Assembly (NCBI RefSeq): GCF_021739025.1
Contig: NZ_JAKKOT010000010.1
Location: 1 to 40,159, forward strand
Origin: Gordonia liuliyuniae
GTDB taxonomy: Bacteria > Actinomycetota > Actinomycetes > Mycobacteriales > Mycobacteriaceae
Length of the DNA stretch: 40,159 bases
Direction: 5' to 3'
Positions within the stretch are counted from its first letter, which is position 1; each line of letters starts with the position of its first letter. The position numbers and the translations under genes are program-made. Positions 35,854 through 40,159 of the stretch are shown here, piece after piece. The notes under the pieces were generated by a model. The model did not search any database. It was not told the origin of the DNA and worked only from the letters and a program-made list of their open reading frames with translations.

Positions 35854-36875
35854 CCGGTCGCGTCGAGGGCATGCCCTCGGGGCTGGGCACCGGGATCGGG
35901 CCCATGCCGGGAGCGGACCCGGCCGAAGCGGTCCGCATGGTCTCCGGCGAGACCGACTTCGCGTTCCTACCGGAGTTGCCCGCCCGCGGCGTGGGCGCCG
36001 ACTCGGTCGGGCGCACCGGCGCCGTGTTGATCGACATGCCGTTCGAGGTGGTGCACGACGTCTACCGGATGACGTCGCGTTCCGGTTCGGTGATGCGGCG
36101 CGCTCGGGACTTCCTGGCGCGCGACCTCGACGCGGTAGAGGCGCACTGGGACGCGGCGGGACTGATCGGCACCGGTCGTCTCCTGAAAGTGCAGCTGTGC
36201 GGTCCGTTCACCTACGGCGCGCGGGTCGAACTGCGCAACGGGCACAAGGTGGTCCGCGACAAGGGGGCTCGACGCGATGTCGTCGCGTCGATGGCGGACG
36301 GGCTGGCGGACCACGTCCGGGAGGTGGAGCGTCGCCTCGGCGCTCAGGTCATCGTCCAATTGGACGAGCCGGACGTGGAGCGAGTGCTGGATGGAAGTGT
36401 CACGCCGTTGACGAGACTCGACCCGATACCGCCGGTTCCTGCGCCGCTGATCGCCCAGCGACTCGAGGAGATGGCTGCGGTGATCGGTCGTCCGATGATC
36501 CTGCACGGCGGCGATCGACCGCATTCGGAACTGTGCTCGATGCTCGACTCGTACGCGGTGACCGTCGACTTCTCACACCCGCTTCCCGACAGTGAGAAAG
36601 ACCAGTTGGGTGTGTACCTCGACCAGGGCGGCATCATGCTCGTCGGCGTCGTCCCGCCGGCGCGTCCGCTCGTCGCGCCGCGCGCCGAGGAGATCGCCCA
36701 GCGGATGGCCGTCCTGATCGACGAGATCGGTCTTCCTCGAACTGTGCTGCGCGACAACGTCATCGTCACGCCGCACACCGGCCTCGCTGAGGCGTCGCCC
36801 GAGTGGGCGGCCGCCGCGCTGCGGATCGCGTCGCGGACGTCCGAGTTGATGGCGCAGGACCCGGACGCCCTGTAG
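35850..36875 (+). CDS. MetE C-domain-like protein lacking usual zinc cysteines (Rv3015c-like)
   Basis: 341 residues from GTG 35850, overlapping mnmA by 4 bases. The fold is that of the C-terminal (UROD/MetE-like) domain of cobalamin-independent methionine synthase: [36 protein letters not shown] and [14 protein letters not shown]. True MetE binds zinc through His-x-Cys, Glu and a distal Cys in a CGL motif. Here the equivalent segments read LHGGDRP (His219 kept, no Cys) and [14 protein letters not shown] (Thr310 where Cys is usual). The protein may therefore not transfer methyl to homocysteine. The name methionine synthase is commonly given to Rv3015c relatives but is doubtful for this sequence. 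Confidence 0.75.
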   Translation: MTGRVEGMPSGLGTGIGPMPGADPAEAVRMVSGETDFAFLPELPARGVGADSVGRTGAVLIDMPFEVVHDVYRMTSRSGSVMRRARDFLARDLDAVEAHWDAAGLIGTGRLLKVQLCGPFTYGARVELRNGHKVVRDKGARRDVVASMADGLADHVREVERRLGAQVIVQLDEPDVERVLDGSVTPLTRLDPIPPVPAPLIAQRLEEMAAVIGRPMILHGGDRPHSELCSMLDSYAVTVDFSHPLPDSEKDQLGVYLDQGGIMLVGVVPPARPLVAPRAEEIAQRMAVLIDEIGLPRTVLRDNVIVTPHTGLAEASPEWAAAALRIASRTSELMAQDPDAL

Positions 36876-36919
36876 CACGAGGCCCGGTATCGCGAGGCCC
36901 TATGTTGCGAGCCCCTATT
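36876..36919. repeat. Three imperfect 14-15-bp tandem repeats
   Basis: CACGAGGCCCGGTAT, CGCGAGGCCCTATGT and TGCGAGCCCCTATT follow each other directly after the MetE-like stop. They fill the short convergent gap before the YjbR-family gene. Confidence 0.5.
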
Positions 36920-37313
36920 CGGCGTCGAGTGCCGCGACTGCGCGTTTCGGGGCGATCTGCCGGAACGATGCGTCGAGAAGTTCGGTGACCTCGTTCCAGT
37001 CGTCGGCGGTGTCGTGGCGGGCGAGGTCGATGCCCAGCCAGCCGTAGGCTCCGACGTACGCGGGCACGAAGAAACGGTCGTCCTGTACGAGCGCTTCGCG
37101 TTCCCCGGGATCCGGGACGAACAGGAGCGCGTTACTCAGCGGCGACTTCGTCTCGCCCTTGCGGGAGCCGCCATATATGGCGAACATCTTGCCGCACCGG
37201 AACGTCGGCCGACCGTGTGCGATCTTCTCGGTGGTTTCGGGGAATGCGAGGGCGCGTCGCCGGACCTGCGCGAGGATCTCGTCGGCGTCGTCGAACATGA
37301 CCGGATGCGGCAT
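36915..37313 (-). CDS. MmcQ/YjbR-family DNA-binding-like protein
   Basis: 132 residues from ATG 37313. Family blocks: ALAFPETTEKIAHGRPTFRC, GKMFAIYGG, ALLFVPDPGEREALVQDDRF and FVPAYVGAYGWLGIDLA. The fold is a CyaY-like (double-wing) domain often called MmcQ/YjbR and assumed to bind DNA; no function is established. It is convergent with the MetE-like gene and divergent from ligA across 44 bases. Position differs from the M. tuberculosis order, which has several other genes (Rv3016-Rv3023c) between mnmA and Rv3015c. Confidence 0.85.
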   Translation of the reverse strand: MPHPVMFDDADEILAQVRRRALAFPETTEKIAHGRPTFRCGKMFAIYGGSRKGETKSPLSNALLFVPDPGEREALVQDDRFFVPAYVGAYGWLGIDLARHDTADDWNEVTELLDASFRQIAPKRAVAALDAE

Positions 37314-37343
37314 TCCGCCAGAATACCGGTGTCGTAGGCCTGC

Positions 37344-39448
<2,105 letters not shown>

Positions 39449-39537
39449 CCGGGCGCTGCCAACCATTAAGGAATTGGCGATACGAGGCGCTAGTACTCGC
39501 CCGCGCGGCGACGTGCCGCACGACGAGAGGGAAACGA

Positions 39538-39651
39538 TGAGCGATCCGCAGGACCAGACTCCTGGAGACGCCGGGGTGGGCGGCCTGTTCTCGCGAACGT
39601 CGTGCGTTCCCGCGAACGTTCTCGCTTCCCGCTATTGGACAGTCCAGTAGC
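39538..39651 (+). pseudogene. Short orphan reading frame ended by the palindrome
   Basis: The ATG at 39538 follows GAGAGGGAAACG, a plausible ribosome site. The first codons, MSDPQDQTPGDAGVGGLF, look like the disordered N-terminus of a real protein. From about 39590 the frame runs into the palindromic element and stops at its centre, giving 37 codons. It is best read as the 5' stub of a gene that was cut by the palindrome. The missing gene is not identifiable from 18 residues. Confidence 0.35.
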
Positions 39652-39675
39652 GGGAAGCGAGAGCGTTCGCGGGAA
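39607..39675. repeat. 69-bp near-perfect palindrome
   Basis: Bases 39607-39640 pair with 39642-39675 around a single central A39641: 34 consecutive pairs with only two G-T wobbles (39635/39647 and 39619/39663). The outer end is TTCCCGCGAACG/CGTTCGCGGGAA. As RNA it is a strong hairpin; as DNA it could form a cruciform. It may be a mobile inverted-repeat element, a terminator or a protein-binding site. Confidence 0.9.
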
Positions 39676-39720
39676 GGCAGAGGGGTAGCGGGAAGGCGGC
39701 AGGGTTTGCGGGAAGGCGGC
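39669..39720. repeat. GCGGGAAGGC direct repeats beside the palindrome
   Basis: GCGGGAAGGC starts at 39669, 39688 and 39708, spaced 19 and 20 bases apart; the last two continue GGC. A related GCGGGAAG is inside the palindrome at 39650. The array begins in the palindrome's right arm, so the two seem to be one element. Confidence 0.75.
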
Positions 39721-39750
39721 GGGGCGGCACGCTTTTCGGGCACTCGTTGT

Positions 39751-39766
39751 TCGAACGTACGTTTTT
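39751..39766 (+). promoter_or_regulatory. SOS (LexA) box-like site, copy 2
   Basis: TCGAACGTACGTTTTT: exact left half TCGAAC, spacer GTAC, and GTT of the right half of the LexA consensus TCGAAC-N4-GTTCGA. Same place in the leader as the site at 25380. Confidence 0.5.
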
Positions 39767-39821
39767 GTCGGAGGTGAGTTATATCATACTTATAGTTCTC
39801 GAGAACGTGTCAGGAGCCAGG

Positions 39822-39838
39822 TGTTCTTTGACAATTCG
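39822..39838 (+). promoter_or_regulatory. boxA-like antitermination motif, copy 2
   Basis: TGTTCTTTGACAATTCG agrees with E. coli boxA (TGCTCTTTAACAATTTA) at most positions, and better than copy 1. It sits about 70 bases downstream of the SOS-like box and about 230 bases before the ATG. Confidence 0.45.
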
Positions 39839-40066
39839 ATAGCGCGCCGCAGTCCAGGCGAACCCGTTACAGACTGCTCGTTCCTCGGGTGAGAGTGCGA
39901 GCCGCGGGAGGGCTACGGCGGCACTTGCCGGGGTGGTGCCCGGCACCCCACACGGGGTGGGGTTCGGTCCACGTCGTTCGCTCAACCCACGGCAGGGTGC
40001 CGTGGTTCGAGCGCGCCGACAACCGGCCCCGTAGTCGCTTAGTCCTGGATCGAAGGAGGTCCTGTC

Positions 40067-40159
40067 ATGTTCGCTTCCACTGTTCGCGAATTCGCCGACC
40101 ACATTGTCGATGAACTCGCTCCACCCACCGCCGTCGAACGCGAGGCCGGTGACTCGCTG
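40067..40159 (+). CDS. 5' end of a probable DUF222/13E12-family gene (cut by the window edge)
   Basis: ATG 40067 is preceded by a perfect AAGGAGGT with a 6-base spacer. The 31 visible codons, MFASTVREFADHIVDELAPP then TAVEREAGDSL, carry no domain by themselves. The last ten match the coding junction of the DUF222 pseudogene at 25582 (AENEAGDSAR), and both follow the same leader, so this is most likely an intact or longer copy of that family. Intact proteins combine DUF222 with an HNH nuclease domain. Confidence 0.65.
   Translation, partial: MFASTVREFADHIVDELAPPTAVEREAGDSL

Larger units (their letters stand above)
39751..39950 (+). repeat. Conserved leader, copy 2, before the DUF222-type gene at the window edge
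   Basis: Same orientation and nearly the same sequence as 25380-25579. Here the leader continues another 115 bases (to 40066) to a good ribosome site and start codon, so this copy shows the intact arrangement: a long 5' region of about 300 bases from the SOS-like box to ATG. Confidence 0.85.

Noticed and set aside
39669..39720. GCGGGAAGGC repeats as a short CRISPR or iteron array
   Set aside because: Only three units with similar, G-rich spacers of about 10 bases; no adjacent cas or rep gene, and the array grows out of the palindrome.

Overview
The window is about 65-70% G+C chromosomal DNA from a mycolic-acid actinobacterium (order Mycobacteriales). Gordonia or a close relative fits best. 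Gene order from about 5.5 kb to the right edge follows the Mycobacterium tuberculosis block Rv3048c (nrdF2) to Rv3014c (ligA): nrdF, fecB-like, ctaD, serB, ABC ATPase, Nudix, echA17, methyltransferases, sugar-polymer cluster, fixA/fixB, GNAT/PlsC-like pair, iscS-like, mnmA, Rv3015c-like, ligA. The synteny is recalled from knowledge; no search was run.

Layout. 1-2.48 kb is an accessory zone: tails of IS110- and IS3-family transposases, a second IS110 remnant carrying a C-terminal helix-turn-helix, and three small unassigned genes. 2.5-5.3 kb holds a zinc alcohol dehydrogenase, a small membrane protein, a CPBP-family protease and two degenerate-looking short genes. 5.5-17.2 kb carries nrdF, a SWIM/SNF2 pair with an upstream iron-siderophore binding lipoprotein, ctaD, serB, a Pth2-like gene with an unusual N-terminal extension, an LLM-type flavin oxidoreductase and a stand-alone ABC ATPase. 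17.3-25.2 kb carries a Nudix hydrolase, a stand-alone LigD-type polymerase with an in-frame minisatellite, echA17, two methyltransferases, two lipoproteins and a hexapeptide acyltransferase. 26.1-29.7 kb is a minus-strand operon (methyltransferase, GH57 enzyme, GT4 glycosyltransferase) resembling the methylglucose lipopolysaccharide (MGLP) genes. 29.9-39.4 kb holds etfB/etfA, an OlsB/OlsA-like acyltransferase pair, cysteine desulfurase, mnmA, a MetE-like gene, a YjbR-family gene and ligA.

Two places break the conserved order with the same element. A DUF222 (13E12/REP-family) pseudogene lies at 25.4-26.1 kb and the 5' end of a DUF222-type gene at 39.75 kb to the edge. Both follow a closely similar leader of about 200 bp that begins with a LexA/SOS-box-like site and contains a boxA-like (rRNA antitermination) motif. 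Just before the second copy is a 69-bp near-perfect palindrome that ends a short orphan reading frame. This leader and the palindrome are the parts of the window least explained by known genes.

Working together: cysteine desulfurase and MnmA overlap and would supply and use sulfur for tRNA 2-thiouridine. EtfB/EtfA form one electron carrier. The overlapping SWIM/SNF2 pair probably acts as one complex. The MGLP-type genes would build, branch and methylate an alpha-glucan. The GNAT/PlsC pair would make an acylated amino-acid lipid. All functions are family-level inferences.
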